Made by a program: the position numbers and the translations under genes. Shown here piece after piece: positions 5,617-12,417 of a stretch of DNA of 31,471 nt. Origin of the DNA: a virus; the IMG/VR virus record IMGVR_UViG_3300034013_000057, positions 1 through 31,471 of that record; one strand, written 5' to 3'. Every line of letters begins with the position of its first letter. Position 1 is the first letter of the stretch. The notes under the pieces were generated by a model that had not been told where the DNA came from, searched no databases, and saw only the letters and a list, made by a program, of their open reading frames with translations.

Positions 5617-6001
5617 TTGGAAAGAAGAAGATTTATTTAATTGGTTAAAGGAAAATGTGTTTCCTGATTTGGTTAAATCTAAAAATCAAATGTCAAGATG
5701 GGATTGTTACTCACCTGATACTAAATTTAGATTAGAACTAAAATGCAGAAAAGCACATTACGATACTTTACTACTTGAAAAGAAAAAGTACGATGCAATG
5801 ATAGAAGAATGTGAAAAGCATTTAGATATTCCTTTGTATATTAATTCAACACCACAAGGCATATTTTCGTTTAACCTTTTAAAAGTATTCCCAATATGGG
5901 AAATTAATTATCTGAATCCTGCAACTACACAATTTACAAACACAAATAGAATAGCAAAAGAAGTAACATATTTACAAATTAAATTAGCAGAACAATTATG
6001 A
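5609..6001 (+). CDS. PD-(D/E)XK-like nuclease candidate, 130 aa
   Basis: Residues about 31-47 read WDCYSPDTKFRLELKCR, which places an Asp, then a strand with E-L-K, as in the PD-(D/E)XK nuclease fold. It continues with YDTLLLEKKKYDAMI and a predicted strand (IPLYINSTPQGIFSF), as in small resolvase-like or VRR-type nucleases. No extra domain is visible. It overlaps both neighbours (8 nt and ATGA), so it is co-expressed with the Cys-rich protein upstream. The nuclease assignment is motif-based and moderate; a Holliday-junction or end-processing role would fit the recombination genes. Confidence 0.6.
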   Translation: MLNWKEEDLFNWLKENVFPDLVKSKNQMSRWDCYSPDTKFRLELKCRKAHYDTLLLEKKKYDAMIEECEKHLDIPLYINSTPQGIFSFNLLKVFPIWEINYLNPATTQFTNTNRIAKEVTYLQIKLAEQL

Positions 6002-6357
6002 AAGAAAACCCAATACAATTAGAATACCTAAAATCAGTTTTACTATCGCAGTTATTGTTAGAATCGAATGAAAATTTATTCTTTACAAAGCAATACAAGC
6101 AGCAGATTAAACACAAAATAAATTCTTTAAATAAAGATTTAGAAGAAGTAGTTAGAACTGAATATGCAACTATTTACAAAACTGATGCAGAAATGACTAC
6201 AAACATTTTAAATGCAATAGATGATATTATGAGCAAATTGCAAACTTCTACTATAGATGAACTTGTAATGATTAATGCGGTTATTGATAAATACAAAGAA
6301 AACAAAGAATGGTTTGCTGAGTATGCACAGGCTGAATTTTTACGAATAGATGGCTAA
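5998..6357 (+). CDS. Hypothetical helical protein, 119 aa
   Basis: Almost entirely helical by composition (LEYLKSVLLSQLLLESNEN, then KQQIKHKINSLNKDLEEVV), with an acidic C-terminus (EWFAEYAQAEFLRIDG). It starts by an ATGA overlap with the PD-(D/E)XK candidate and ends 8 nt into the next gene. No family recognised. Confidence 0.65.
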   Translation: MKENPIQLEYLKSVLLSQLLLESNENLFFTKQYKQQIKHKINSLNKDLEEVVRTEYATIYKTDAEMTTNILNAIDDIMSKLQTSTIDELVMINAVIDKYKENKEWFAEYAQAEFLRIDG

Positions 6358-6610
6358 AAAGCAGGAAACAAGATATTATCCTGCAAATAAAGAACTAAAT
6401 GATATGCGAATTTGCCACCAAAATAGTTTGGCTTATGTAATAGTTCCTGCCGGTAGTAATAAGTATTGGATTAGTAAGTACAGTTTAAACGATTTACACA
6501 ATCAGATTTATTTAACTGAAAACAATGTTAGAACTGAATTTAGTCAATACGAAGCAGATAAAAAGATTATGGAACTTTACACACAACACTCAAAACGATT
6601 TAAAAAATGA
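6350..6610 (+). CDS. Hypothetical protein, 86 aa
   Basis: A basic start (MAKKQETRYYPANKE) leads into a beta-rich middle (AYVIVPAGSNKYWISKYS) and a helical tail (EADKKIMELYTQHSKRFKK). It is embedded in the operon with short overlaps on both sides. No function recognised. Confidence 0.6.
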   Translation: MAKKQETRYYPANKELNDMRICHQNSLAYVIVPAGSNKYWISKYSLNDLHNQIYLTENNVRTEFSQYEADKKIMELYTQHSKRFKK

Positions 6611-6828
6611 CACCAAACCATTACGACAATAACAAAAGCTACGATTTAATAGATGTTGCTTTAGATTATAATTTAAATTTCTTTAGATTTAATGTTTTAA
6701 AATACATTTGTAGAGCAGGAAAAAAAGAAAATGAAATACAAGACCTTGAAAAAGCAATAGATTATTTAGAAAGAGAAATTAAACATTTAAGAAAAGAACA
6801 AGCAAAATGGATAGAACTGAACAAATAG
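6607..6828 (+). CDS. DUF3310-like protein, 73 aa
   Basis: The pattern PNHYDN, then DLIDVALDYNLNFFRFNVLKYI-C-RAGKK, then DLEKAIDYLEREI is that of the DUF3310 family, which is common in phage early regions and sometimes annotated as a nucleotide-kinase-like protein. Its biochemical activity is not established. The length is typical of a stand-alone copy. It overlaps its neighbours by 4 and 22 nt. Family assignment is fairly firm; a role in nucleotide metabolism is only a suggestion. Confidence 0.78.
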   Translation: MTPNHYDNNKSYDLIDVALDYNLNFFRFNVLKYICRAGKKENEIQDLEKAIDYLEREIKHLRKEQAKWIELNK

Positions 6829-6980
6829 TATTTGAAACATTAGAATTAGAATTTAGATTAACTCAGCTACTTAAGAAAAGAGAACAACTATACTTAAAAG
6901 GTGGCAATGATGAAAAGTTAAACGATAAAATTAGAGATGTACAACATAAATTAAGAAGCAATGCCACTACCAAAACCTAA
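6807..6980 (+). CDS. Small helical protein, 57 aa
   Basis: Starts MDRTEQIVFETLELEFRL and is amphipathic throughout, with a Lys/Arg-rich second half (KLNDKIRDVQHKLRS). It overlaps the DUF3310 gene by 22 nt and the next ORF by 20 nt in different frames, the packing used across this operon. No homology recognised. Confidence 0.5.
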   Translation: MDRTEQIVFETLELEFRLTQLLKKREQLYLKGGNDEKLNDKIRDVQHKLRSNATTKT

Positions 6981-7104
6981 ACCAAATGAAAAGAAAACTG
7001 ATTTTGTACAAAGATGTATGATTGATGAAAAAATGAAAACTGAATATCCTGATACAGAACAACGATATGCAGTTTGTAGAGAGCAAGTAAAGGGTAGCAA
7101 TTAG
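6961..7104 (+). CDS. Small conserved phage peptide with QRYAVC motif, 47 aa
   Basis: It reads MPLPKPKPNEKKTDFVQRC, then a helix with EYPDTEQRYAVCREQ. The combination PxPxxxEKKxDFVxRCM followed by EYPDxxQRxAVC is a recurring short module in phage and prophage proteins, sometimes fused to head proteins; its function is unknown. Its last codons form the left arm of the terminator at 7093-7109, so the operon ends here. Confidence 0.6.
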   Translation: MPLPKPKPNEKKTDFVQRCMIDEKMKTEYPDTEQRYAVCREQVKGSN

Positions 7105-7113
7105 CTACCTTTG
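7093..7113 (+). terminator. Hairpin terminator ending the first early operon
   Basis: GGTAGC (7093-7098) pairs with GCTACC (7104-7109) around loop AATTA. The T-tract is weak (TTTG), so it may be leaky. The stem overlaps the stop codon of the preceding gene. It belongs to the same GGGTAGC/GCTACCC type as three other terminators here. Confidence 0.62.
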
Positions 7114-7129
7114 TTCATTAAAATAGTTT

Positions 7130-7164
7130 GTTCACGTAAACGTAAACACAGAATAAAAGTGAAC
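7130..7164 (+). promoter_or_regulatory. Inverted repeat upstream of promoter 2, possible operator
   Basis: GTTCAC at 7130-7135 is mirrored by GTGAAC at 7159-7164, with a tandem CGTAAA CGTAAA between them (7135-7146). It lies just before the TGTTAAA element and could bind a regulator. The arms are only 6 bp, so chance is possible. Confidence 0.35.
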
Positions 7165-7170
7165 AGTAAA

Positions 7171-7188
7171 TGTTAAAGTTTTACTAAA
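7171..7188 (+). promoter_or_regulatory. Upstream direct-repeat element of promoter 2
   Basis: TGTTAAAGTT at 7171-7180 is identical over 10 bases to those at 1395 and 12148. The second half-site, TACTAAA at 7182-7188, is diverged but keeps the 11-base spacing. Confidence 0.5.
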
Positions 7189-7194
7189 ATGTAT

Positions 7195-7221
7195 TTTGTA
7201 TTAATAACTTGTTTATATTTG
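7195..7221 (+). promoter_or_regulatory. Bacteroidetes-type promoter 2 (early)
   Basis: TTTG at 7195-7198 and TATATTTG at 7214-7221, an exact TAnnTTTG, separated by 15 bases, which is shorter than usual. It follows a terminator and precedes the ATG at 7247 by 25 bases, so it probably drives the second early operon. Confidence 0.68.
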
Positions 7222-7246
7222 CTTATAATTTAAAAACAAATTAAAA

Positions 7247-7456
7247 ATGACAAAGACAGAAATTTTACAAGAACTACAATTGCTTACTGATTTAGCAAGT
7301 ACAATGAGTGATTCATTTACTTACAACAAACTAACCAAAGTAAAGGATTCTTTAGAATCTTTATGGCAAACAGAACACGCATACTTTGAAGAGATTAAAC
7401 AGGTATTGAACTACGATGAAACTATGGACAATTTAAACCAATTAAACATTAGATAA
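7247..7456 (+). CDS. Hypothetical protein, 69 aa
   Basis: First gene of the second early operon, with an A-rich leader. It is acidic and helical (TKTEILQELQLLTDLAS, then HAYFEEIKQVLNYDE). It couples to the exonuclease gene by sharing one base (TAATG), so it may be a partner of that enzyme, but no family is recognised. Confidence 0.65.
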   Translation: MTKTEILQELQLLTDLASTMSDSFTYNKLTKVKDSLESLWQTEHAYFEEIKQVLNYDETMDNLNQLNIR

Positions 7457-8223
7457 TGATTACAACTTTAGATAACAAGATTTGGGACAAAAAAGAAATT
7501 TTAGATAATATGTACAGTGATGACTTTTACTATGGTTATTTAGGAAAACAGGCATTATCATCTTCTACATTAAAAATGGTTCTTAAATCGCCTAAAACGT
7601 ATAAATACGTAACAAAGTATGGCCAATCAGAAACGCAGCCGTTACGTGATGGCAAACTGTTTCATACATTGATATTAGAACCACATAAGATTGATGAACT
7701 TGTAATAGTAGATGTAGCTACTAAAGCAAACAAAGTTTACAAAGAAGCAAAAGCAGAAGGTAAAGAAGTATACACTACAAAAGAAATAAAAGATGCTGAA
7801 CGTTTGGCTGATGCAATTTTAAAGAATGATGAAGCAGTACATTATATGTCTAAAGCAGAATTTGAAGTTCCTGAAATAGCAATGATAGATGGATTACCAT
7901 TTAGAGCAAAAGCAGATATATTAAAAGATAATATGATAGTAGATTTAAAAACTACTACAGGGTTAAATGAATTTCGTTATTCAGCAGATAAATACAGTTA
8001 CGATTTACAGGCTTATTTATATCGTGAAATGTTTGGAGTAGATGAATTTGTTTTTGTGTGTATTGACAAAGGTAGTTTAGATATTGGTATCTTTGAATGT
8101 TCAGATGAATTTTACCAAAGAGGAAAAGAAAAGTTAGAACAAGGTATTAGCAACTATAAATACTTCTTTGGTGCAGATAGCGATGTAGATTTGAATCAAT
8201 ATGTATTACGTGGGATTTTATAA
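7456..8223 (+). CDS. RecE/YqaJ-like PD-(D/E)XK exonuclease (DUF3799 type)
   Basis: Phage enzymes of this type resect double-stranded DNA ends so that an annealing protein such as Erf can pair the exposed strands. In 255 aa the expected order is visible: SSSTLKMVLKSPKTY near the start, DGKLFHTLILEP with H70, the strand RAKADIL with D154, VDLKTT with D163 and K165 as the D-x-K core, then YDLQAYLYRE with Q185 and Y187. The spacing is that of the RecE C-terminal nuclease domain family. It is separated from erf by about 5 kb and a terminator, though the two should act together. Confidence in fold and role is high. Confidence 0.85.
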   Translation: MITTLDNKIWDKKEILDNMYSDDFYYGYLGKQALSSSTLKMVLKSPKTYKYVTKYGQSETQPLRDGKLFHTLILEPHKIDELVIVDVATKANKVYKEAKAEGKEVYTTKEIKDAERLADAILKNDEAVHYMSKAEFEVPEIAMIDGLPFRAKADILKDNMIVDLKTTTGLNEFRYSADKYSYDLQAYLYREMFGVDEFVFVCIDKGSLDIGIFECSDEFYQRGKEKLEQGISNYKYFFGADSDVDLNQYVLRGIL

Positions 8224-8233
8224 ATAAATAATT

Positions 8234-8530
8234 ATGACAATAGAAATTTTTAATAAGATTAGAGTTTGGGCATTTAACAAAGGAATCTATAATAATTCAG
8301 ATTCAAGAACACAGTTTTTAAAACTACAAGAAGAAGCAGGAGAATTAGCAAAAGCATTACTACACAACGATAGGGATGAAATAATAGATGCTATTGGTGA
8401 TTGTATTGTAGTATTAACTAATATTGCACATTTAGAAGGTTTAATACTTGAAGATTGTATTGCTTCTGCTTATGATGTTATTTCTAAACGCACAGGCAAA
8501 ATGGAAAACGGAACATTTAAAAAGGATTAA
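8234..8530 (+). CDS. MazG-like nucleotide pyrophosphohydrolase
   Basis: MazG-type enzymes remove pyrophosphate from (d)NTPs. In phages they may trim altered nucleotides or lower host alarmone signals. This 98-aa single-domain form carries the metal-binding pattern EEAGE (33-37), then EIID (49-52) and D56 in an all-alpha setting (LQEEAGELAKALL, DEIIDAIGDCIVVL). It lies 10 bases after the exonuclease and couples to the next gene. Assignment is good; the true substrate cannot be told. Confidence 0.82.
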   Translation: MTIEIFNKIRVWAFNKGIYNNSDSRTQFLKLQEEAGELAKALLHNDRDEIIDAIGDCIVVLTNIAHLEGLILEDCIASAYDVISKRTGKMENGTFKKD

Positions 8531-8763
8531 TGAAAGAAATTACTGCTGAACATTATCACCTTGCTTTGTACGAATACGAACAGGGAATGAGTTTAGAAGA
8601 ACTACGTGAGGTTTTAAAACACTACGAAGATTTAGAACTATTTGAAGTTTGTCAGGGTGTGCATTTAGCAGTAGAAGTAATTAGATTTCATATATTATTT
8701 GATTTAGCAAGAAAAGAACCAATAAAAACAAAAAAATTAAAATGGAAATCAACGAAAAAATAA
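8530..8763 (+). CDS. Hypothetical protein, 77 aa
   Basis: A His/Glu/Tyr-rich helical protein (EHYHLALYEYEQG, LEELREVLKHYEDLELF) with a strongly basic tail (KTKKLKWKSTKK) that comes from a 22-nt overlap with the next gene. It shares one base with the MazG gene. No function recognised. Confidence 0.6.
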   Translation: MKEITAEHYHLALYEYEQGMSLEELREVLKHYEDLELFEVCQGVHLAVEVIRFHILFDLARKEPIKTKKLKWKSTKK

Positions 8764-9254
8764 AAGAATTAGTATTACAACAAACAAACATAAACGTAGA
8801 TGATACTACACGTACACGTGAGCAAGTAGAAGCACGTAGTTTATATTACACACTAATAAAAGAAATAGCACCTAAAACAACTTTAAAACAAATAGGTAAT
8901 TCAGTTAAAAAGAATCACGCTACAGTTATCTATGGATTAAATCAATGGGATATGCTTGTAAGATACAACCCAACGCTAAACAAGTACAAGGAACGCATTT
9001 TAAAGATGTTTGACAAAGAAATAGATTTAACTGATATAGATTTACTGCGCAAACAAATTAACCGCTTACAAGGCGAATTAATAGATTTACAAATAGAGAA
9101 TGAAAGACTAAAGAAACAATTACTAAGAGATGAACACGAAACAATACAAAATATTAAATTACTTTTTCATAGATTTGAAGGCACAGAACACCACGAATTA
9201 TTTTTGTTTAGATTAAACCAATTAGTAGATATAAATAGCAAAAGAAAGATATGA
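8742..9254 (+). CDS. Orphan DnaA domain IV-like DNA-binding protein with coiled coil
   Basis: Residues about 24-70 resemble the DNA-binding domain IV of DnaA: TRTREQVEARSLYYTLI, then TLKQIGNSVKKNHATVIYG. The KNHATVIYG segment corresponds to the DnaA signature that contacts DnaA boxes. The AAA+ ATPase part is absent. Residues about 95-130 form a Glu/Lys/Leu coiled coil (RLQGELIDLQIENERLKKQ), suggesting dimerisation. It could mark the phage origin, compete with host DnaA, or act as a regulator. The domain call is good; the role is inference. Confidence 0.78.
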   Translation: MEINEKIKELVLQQTNINVDDTTRTREQVEARSLYYTLIKEIAPKTTLKQIGNSVKKNHATVIYGLNQWDMLVRYNPTLNKYKERILKMFDKEIDLTDIDLLRKQINRLQGELIDLQIENERLKKQLLRDEHETIQNIKLLFHRFEGTEHHELFLFRLNQLVDINSKRKI

Positions 9255-9457
9255 AACAAACAGCAGTACAATGGTTAATAAATCAATTTGAATTGTATTA
9301 TAACGGAGAATCTGAATTTGTTTATTGTGAAATTATTGAACAAGCTAAAGAAATAGAAAAGCAACAAATAAAAGATGCATACATTTCAGGAATGTACGAT
9401 GCACATAGTAAAACATCAATAGACTATTACAAAGAAAATTATGAAACAACCTTGTAA
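9251..9457 (+). CDS. Conserved hypothetical protein, 68 aa
   Basis: MKQTAVQWLINQFELYYNG followed by EIIEQAKEIEKQQIKDAY is a frequent short ORF in Bacteroidetes phages and prophages, with no known role. It is helical and acidic. It overlaps the DnaA-like gene by 4 nt and the next gene by 17 nt. Confidence 0.68.
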   Translation: MKQTAVQWLINQFELYYNGESEFVYCEIIEQAKEIEKQQIKDAYISGMYDAHSKTSIDYYKENYETTL

Positions 9458-9674
9458 CGCTCACGCATACGAGCAAGAAGCAAAAGAAAGAGCGCAGATA
9501 TTAATGCGATTAAAAGCAGGATACAAACCAATACATAAATACAATAATGGTTTAGGTGCTACACTATGTAATAAATGCAGCATAATAATAACAACAGGAT
9601 TACAAGATGAAATAATGTGTAAAAGTTGTATAAAAGAAATAGAAGTTAAACTAATAGATGAAGATAAAGAATGA
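9441..9674 (+). CDS. Small zinc-finger-like protein, 77 aa
   Basis: A basic N-terminus is followed by LCNKCS at about 42-47 and MCKSC at 59-63, two CxxC knuckles about a dozen residues apart, so one zinc site is likely. The tail is acidic (LIDEDKE). It could bind DNA, RNA or protein; context gives no further hint. It overlaps both neighbours. Confidence 0.6.
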   Translation: MKQPCNAHAYEQEAKERAQILMRLKAGYKPIHKYNNGLGATLCNKCSIIITTGLQDEIMCKSCIKEIEVKLIDEDKE

Positions 9675-9868
9675 CACCACAAGAAAAAGCTAATCAGTTA
9701 ATTGTAAAAACCCTTGTAACTTTTGAAAAGATTACATTAATTGAAGCTAAAAAAACAGCTTTAATAGTAGTAGAAGAACTATTATCTGAAACAGAAGAAA
9801 GAGATGGTATGCGAGTTATAAATAATCCGTATTGGTTAGAAGTAAGAAACGAAATAGAAAAGCTATGA
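9671..9868 (+). CDS. Conserved hypothetical protein, 65 aa
   Basis: The pattern MTPQEKANQLIVKTL, then a helix, then NNPYWLEVRNEIEKL is common in early regions of Bacteroidetes phages, always without function. It is mainly helical. It is joined to both neighbours by ATGA-type overlaps. Confidence 0.65.
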   Translation: MTPQEKANQLIVKTLVTFEKITLIEAKKTALIVVEELLSETEERDGMRVINNPYWLEVRNEIEKL

Positions 9869-10008
9869 CAAATAAAGAAAGAGCAGAACTACTACATAAG
9901 AAATACACTAAAGACTATTTAAGATTTGTAGTAAGTGGATACATAAAACAAGGTTATCCGGAATGGATAGAAATAGGAAAAGAACTAAAACAACTTTACA
10001 ATAAATAA
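9865..10008 (+). CDS. Small protein, 47 aa
   Basis: Starts by a 4-nt ATGA overlap with the preceding stop. The sequence is basic and aromatic (RAELLHKKYTKDYLRFVV, then GYPEWIEIGKELKQLY). The overlap and the continuing operon support a real gene. Function unknown. Confidence 0.5.
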   Translation: MTNKERAELLHKKYTKDYLRFVVSGYIKQGYPEWIEIGKELKQLYNK

Positions 10009-10009
10009 T

Positions 10010-10096
10010 ATGGAAATAACAAATTTATTTTTATGGTTTATAATGATTCAATTATGTATTATAACTCATTTACTAAGTAAAATTAAAAACAAATAA
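10010..10096 (+). CDS. Tiny membrane peptide, 28 aa
   Basis: Nearly the whole peptide is one hydrophobic helix (NLFLWFIMIQLCIITHLL) with a basic end (SKIKNK), giving a predicted inner-membrane peptide with a cytoplasmic C-terminus. It starts one base after the preceding stop. It is very short, so confidence is modest. Confidence 0.4.
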   Translation: MEITNLFLWFIMIQLCIITHLLSKIKNK

Positions 10097-10097
10097 G

Positions 10098-10217
10098 ATG
10101 AAACTAACAGAACAAGAAAGAAAAGAAATTAAATTTTTAGCTAAAACTGCATTTAAAGTTTATGTAGCTTTATTATTAACTTTAGGAATAATGTATGTAG
10201 CTATTAATGTGCTTTAA
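10098..10217 (+). CDS. Tiny membrane peptide, 39 aa
   Basis: A charged N-terminus (MKLTEQERKEIKFLAK) precedes one hydrophobic segment (VYVALLLTLGIMYVAINVL). It starts one base after the previous tiny membrane ORF, so the two may form a pair. Function unknown. Confidence 0.45.
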   Translation: MKLTEQERKEIKFLAKTAFKVYVALLLTLGIMYVAINVL

Positions 10218-10302
10218 ATTGCACTATTTAATTAAATTATATAAGAAAATAAAAGAAATATAAACGATAGTGTATTAAGAAGCACTTTTAAATAAAAAAA
10301 AT

Positions 10303-10482
10303 ATGCCTGATATAACTAAATGCGAAGGTAGACAATGCGAATTAAAATATACCTGCTACCGGTACACATCTGAACGAAGTAAGTACGGGCAATCATACTT
10401 CAGTACACCACCATTAACACTAAATGAAAATGGTGAACAAGAATGTGAATACTATTGGCCTGATAAACAAAAAGAAGAATAG
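10303..10482 (+). CDS. Cys-rich conserved phage protein, 59 aa
   Basis: It begins MPDITKCEGRQCELKYTCY and later has QSYFSTPP and ECEYYW. Four cysteines in the order CxxxxC, a short gap, C, and a distant C suggest a small metal-binding or disulphide fold. Proteins with this PDITKCxGxxC-CYRYT-QSYF-P layout are common just before terminase in Bacteroidetes phages, role unknown. It has its own A-rich leader after an 85-base gap. It is the last small gene before the packaging genes. Confidence 0.65.
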   Translation: MPDITKCEGRQCELKYTCYRYTSERSKYGQSYFSTPPLTLNENGEQECEYYWPDKQKEE

Positions 10483-10517
10483 ATTATTTTTATTTCATTA
10501 ATAATTACTTTTTTGAT

Positions 10518-10823
10518 ATGGAAGATAGAAGAAAATTTAACGGAGGAAATAAGAACGCAGGCCGTAAACCTAAAGTAGAAGAAGAAAAAGTAAACAACAT
10601 CTTCTTAAAAGCATTAGGTGAATTATACAATAAAGAAACTGAAGAAGAAACAAAGATTGCGTTTGTTAAAAATACTTTAATGGAATCACAACGTGGACAG
10701 TTGTTTATAGCTGAACACATATTTGGCAAACCAAAAGAAATAATAGAAGCTACACACAACGTAAATGATTTTAATATAAAAGATATCTTCAAAGTTGGGA
10801 ATAGCAATAAATCAGAAATATAA
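10518..10823 (+). CDS. terS: Terminase small subunit (candidate)
   Basis: The small terminase binds the packaging site and loads the large subunit. This 101-aa protein lies directly before, and overlaps by 29 nt, the large subunit gene. It begins with the basic, glycine-rich NGGNKNAGRKPKVEE, typical of small subunits, followed by a helical core (FLKALGELYNKETEEETKIA) and FIAEHIFGKPKE. It is short for the family. The assignment depends on context as much as on sequence. Confidence 0.78.
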   Translation: MEDRRKFNGGNKNAGRKPKVEEEKVNNIFLKALGELYNKETEEETKIAFVKNTLMESQRGQLFIAEHIFGKPKEIIEATHNVNDFNIKDIFKVGNSNKSEI

Positions 10824-12003
10824 TTTACTTGGTTCTGATAGTAGATACTTTGTAATTACTGGAGGTAGGGGAAGTGGTAAATCATATTCCCTTAATTCCT
10901 TTTTACTATTACTTACTTATGAATCCGGACACGTTATATTATTTACACGTTACACATTAACTTCTGCAAACGTTTCTATTATACCTGAGTTTATAGATAA
11001 AATTGAAAGAGCCGATTTAAGCAATGATTTTTATATAACTAAGGATGAAATAGTAAATCTTAAAACAGGTTCTAAGATTCTATTTAAAGGTATTAAAACA
11101 AGTAGTGGAACACAAACTGCTTCGCTTAAATCTTTAGCAGGAGTTACTACTTGGGTATTAGATGAAGCAGAAGAATTAACAGATGAAGAAACATTTGAAA
11201 AGATTGATTTTAGTATAAGAACAAAAGGAATACACAATAGAGTTTTATTGGTATTAAATCCTGCAACAAAAGAACACTTCATTTATAAAAAGTTTTTTGA
11301 AGATAAAGGAGTACAAGCAGGAAGCAATTTAATAAAAGGTGATACTACATACATACACACTACATATTTAGATAATATAGAAAACCTATCTGAATCTTTT
11401 ATAACACAAATAGAGAATATAAAACAACGTAGACCGGAAAAGTATAACCACCAAATCTTAGGTGGATGGATGGATAAAGCAGAAGGAGTTATATTTACTA
11501 ATTGGACAATAGGCGAATACAAACAAGTAGGTAAATCTATCTTCGGTCAGGATTACGGATTTGCAGCAGATGAATCTACATTATTAGAATGCAATATAGA
11601 TACAACTAACAAGCGAATATACATTAACGAAAGGTTTTACTTAAAAGGTTTAACAACATCACAGATATACAGTTTAAACAAGCAGCACGCAAACGATGCT
11701 TTAATAGTTGCTGATTCAGCAGAACCAAGATTAATTAGTGAACTACAAGCATTAGGTTTGAATATTGTACCTGCAGTTAAAGGTCCTGATTCAGTAACGT
11801 ATGGCATTAGTATTTTACAAGATTATGATTTGATAGTTTCACCTGAATCTATTAATTTAATCAGGGAATTAAATAACTATTGTTGGTTAGAAAAGAAGTC
11901 AAAAACGCCACAAGACGCCCACAACCATTTATTGGACCCACTTCGATACTGCGTTACATACCAATTAGAAAATAAAAACAAGGGTAATTACTTTGTGTAC
12001 TAA
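10795..12003 (+). CDS. terL: Terminase large subunit
   Basis: The packaging motor and headful nuclease. The ATPase domain shows Walker A GGRGSGKS at 23-30, Walker B VLDEAEE at 121-127 with E124 catalytic, and the coupling motif LNPATKEHF at about 154-162. The nuclease domain shows GQDYGFAADES with D253, VADSAEPRL with D307, and HNHLLDPLRY with D381, the three acidic sites of the RNase H-like fold. At 402 aa it is a compact PBSX-like enzyme. The start is a TTG codon at 10795: the frame is closed by a stop at 10777, and no ATG lies between that stop and the Walker A motif. It overlaps terS by 29 nt. Confidence 0.95.
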   Translation: MGIAINQKYNLLGSDSRYFVITGGRGSGKSYSLNSFLLLLTYESGHVILFTRYTLTSANVSIIPEFIDKIERADLSNDFYITKDEIVNLKTGSKILFKGIKTSSGTQTASLKSLAGVTTWVLDEAEELTDEETFEKIDFSIRTKGIHNRVLLVLNPATKEHFIYKKFFEDKGVQAGSNLIKGDTTYIHTTYLDNIENLSESFITQIENIKQRRPEKYNHQILGGWMDKAEGVIFTNWTIGEYKQVGKSIFGQDYGFAADESTLLECNIDTTNKRIYINERFYLKGLTTSQIYSLNKQHANDALIVADSAEPRLISELQALGLNIVPAVKGPDSVTYGISILQDYDLIVSPESINLIRELNNYCWLEKKSKTPQDAHNHLLDPLRYCVTYQLENKNKGNYFVY

Positions 12004-12153
12004 ATGACATATGGACAATTCATAGCTACAATACAATGCTATATACATCACGTTAAAGATGTAGAAGTAGATATAGCTTTACCAAGAAACATTGGTGAAA
12101 TAAAGCTAATGAAGAAAATGTACGAAATAGCAGCAGCATACTTAAAATGTTAA
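12004..12153 (+). CDS. Small protein, 49 aa, after terminase
   Basis: Begins immediately after the terL stop. The sequence is MTYGQFIATIQCYIHHVKD, then GEIKLMKKMYEIAAAYLKC, mixed hydrophobic and basic with a terminal Cys. Tight placement supports translation; no function recognised. Confidence 0.5.
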   Translation: MTYGQFIATIQCYIHHVKDVEVDIALPRNIGEIKLMKKMYEIAAAYLKC

Positions 12154-12166
12154 AGTTTTGTTAAAA
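12148..12166 (+). promoter_or_regulatory. Upstream direct-repeat element of promoter 3
   Basis: TGTTAAA at 12148-12154 and 12159-12165, 11 bases apart, as at promoter 1. The gap from the 10-base element to the TAnnTTTG box is 44 bases here against 33-34 at the other two, a difference of about one helical turn. Confidence 0.55.
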
Positions 12167-12179
12167 TTAACAATGAGTG

Positions 12180-12209
12180 TTGATAATGTAAAAAGTAGGT
12201 GTATATTTG
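12180..12209 (+). promoter_or_regulatory. Bacteroidetes-type promoter 3
   Basis: TTG at 12180-12182, a 19-base spacer and TATATTTG at 12202-12209, a full match to the host consensus. It lies 31 bases before the ATG at 12241 and would drive three small genes inside the otherwise late region. Confidence 0.8.
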
Positions 12210-12240
12210 TACAAGAAATAACAACAAATAAAAACACACT

Positions 12241-12417
12241 ATGAGAACATTAACACAAGAACAAGCAACAAGAGTACAAAGAGAAATTGAAACTACTAAA
12301 AATCTTTTATCAAAAGAAATGCAAATATCTTCGGATTTAAGATATACAGATAAAGTTAATTTTTATAATAATCACATATTGAAATTACAAAATATGTTAG
12401 TTACAAAAGAATGGTAA
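12241..12417 (+). CDS. Small helical protein, 58 aa, first gene of the accessory cassette
   Basis: MRTLTQEQATRVQREIETT starts a long amphipathic helix, followed by DKVNFYNNHILKLQNMLV. This looks like a helical hairpin. It is the first ORF after promoter 3 and overlaps the next gene by 7 nt. No family recognised. Its own promoter suggests expression apart from the surrounding virion genes. Confidence 0.6.
   Translation: MRTLTQEQATRVQREIETTKNLLSKEMQISSDLRYTDKVNFYNNHILKLQNMLVTKEW

Noticed and set aside
10207-10263. 18-codon ORF starting MCFKLHYL
   Set aside because: Too short and lies mostly in the gap between small genes; there is no support beyond an open frame.
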